From JBEIFW01 sp044370695 (GTDB lineage: Bacteria > Actinomycetota > Acidimicrobiia > Acidimicrobiales > Ilumatobacteraceae): a stretch of 20,006 nt of DNA. Where the stretch lies: assembly GCA_044370695.1 (NCBI GenBank), contig JBILVB010000060.1, forward strand, positions 1 through 20,006, given 5' to 3'. The notes under the pieces are model-generated. The model was not told the DNA's origin and searched no databases. It was given only the letters and a program-made list of their open reading frames with translations. The position numbers and the translations under genes are program-made. Positions 19,784-20,006 of this stretch are shown in pieces. The stretch's first letter is position 1, and each line of letters opens with the position of its first letter.

Positions 19784-20006
19784 GTGTCCACCACCCGGTC
19801 CTTCGCCGCCGTCCTGTGGGATTTCGGCGGTGTCATCCTGAGCAGCCCCTTCGACGCGTTCGCCCGCTACGAGCGCGAGCTCGGTCTCCCCGAGGGCTTC
19901 ATCCGGACCGTGAACGCCACGAACCCCGACGACAACGCCTGGGCGCGCCTGGAGCGCAGCGAGGTCGACCACGACGGGTTCGCCACGCTGTTCGAGGTCG
20001 AGGCGA
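19784..20006 (+). CDS. HAD-superfamily hydrolase, N-terminal part (runs off the right edge)
   Basis: 74 codons visible from GTG 19784. Motif I is VLWDFGGVILSSPFDAF, with nucleophile Asp13. The usual second Asp two residues on is Gly15, as in the DxGGV group (YihX-like, epoxide-hydrolase-N-terminal-like HAD-IA proteins). The helical cap begins with FARYERELGLPEGFIRTVNA and then NAWARLERSEVDHDGFATLF, typical of that group. Motifs II-IV lie outside the window, so activity cannot be judged. Loss of the second Asp can weaken or alter phosphatase chemistry. Divergent from the NYN ribonuclease gene. Confidence 0.83.
   Translation, partial: MSTTRSFAAVLWDFGGVILSSPFDAFARYERELGLPEGFIRTVNATNPDDNAWARLERSEVDHDGFATLFEVEA

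Noticed and set aside
1..20006. tRNA, rRNA, riboswitch, insertion sequence, phage or attachment-site signals
   Set aside because: No tRNA-like arms, transposase motifs, long terminal inverted repeats or long leader regions were seen; intergenic spaces are nearly all under 80 bases, with one of about 130.

Overview
This window is a dense, very GC-rich stretch of bacterial chromosome with strong G/C bias at third codon positions. Gene content points to an actinobacterium: a PIG-L/MshB-type deacetylase (mycothiol-type chemistry), a close look-alike of the mycobacterial heme-degrading enzyme MhuD, a UvrD2-like helicase with an HRDC domain, GTP-type PEP carboxykinase, a zinc-ribbon L28, and many genes that begin directly at a predicted transcription start. 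A deep-branching actinobacterial group such as Acidimicrobiia is my best guess, but that is inference. I see no insertion sequence, prophage, CRISPR array, tRNA or rRNA. Coding density is extreme: the longest gene-free stretch is about 130 bases (2201-2332), so no gap exceeds 300 bases.

Layout. 1-2200 (minus): the 5' part of recG and a FakA/YloV-like DAK2 kinase. Divergently, 2333-4883 (plus): rpmB, a degenerate cold-shock-domain protein, PEP carboxykinase (pckG) and a stand-alone Lrp/AsnC ligand-binding domain. 4888-10291 (minus): a 4-TM membrane protein coupled to an MhuD-like heme monooxygenase, a maleylacetate-reductase-like alcohol dehydrogenase, a histidine phosphatase overlapping a PIG-L deacetylase, an alpha-methylacyl-CoA racemase and an alpha/beta hydrolase. 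10352-12414: a possible tiny membrane protein, an aldo/keto reductase (minus) and a divergent SMP-30-type lactonase (plus). 12422-14942 (minus): a YbhN-like flippase-fold membrane protein, a metal/cobalamin-binding-fold protein and a PH-SHOCT membrane protein. 14992-17314: a small zincin metallopeptidase (minus) divergent from the UvrD2-like helicase (plus). 17329-19711 (minus): exonuclease III and an NYN-domain ribonuclease with a long histone-H1-like tail. 19784-20006 (plus): the start of a HAD-family gene.

No classic defence or biosynthetic system is present. The most interesting signals are regulatory and architectural. About a dozen genes start 6-10 bases after a TANNNT (or nAGACT) -10 hexamer, as expected for leaderless mRNAs. 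Two divergent pairs have back-to-back -10 hexamers sharing one TA step within a 24-25 base gap. Three convergent pairs have stop codons built into perfect inverted repeats. The NYN ribonuclease with a repeat-rich Lys/Arg/Ala/Pro tail is the best candidate for unusual biology. These calls come from reading the sequence and from remembered family motifs; no database search was run.
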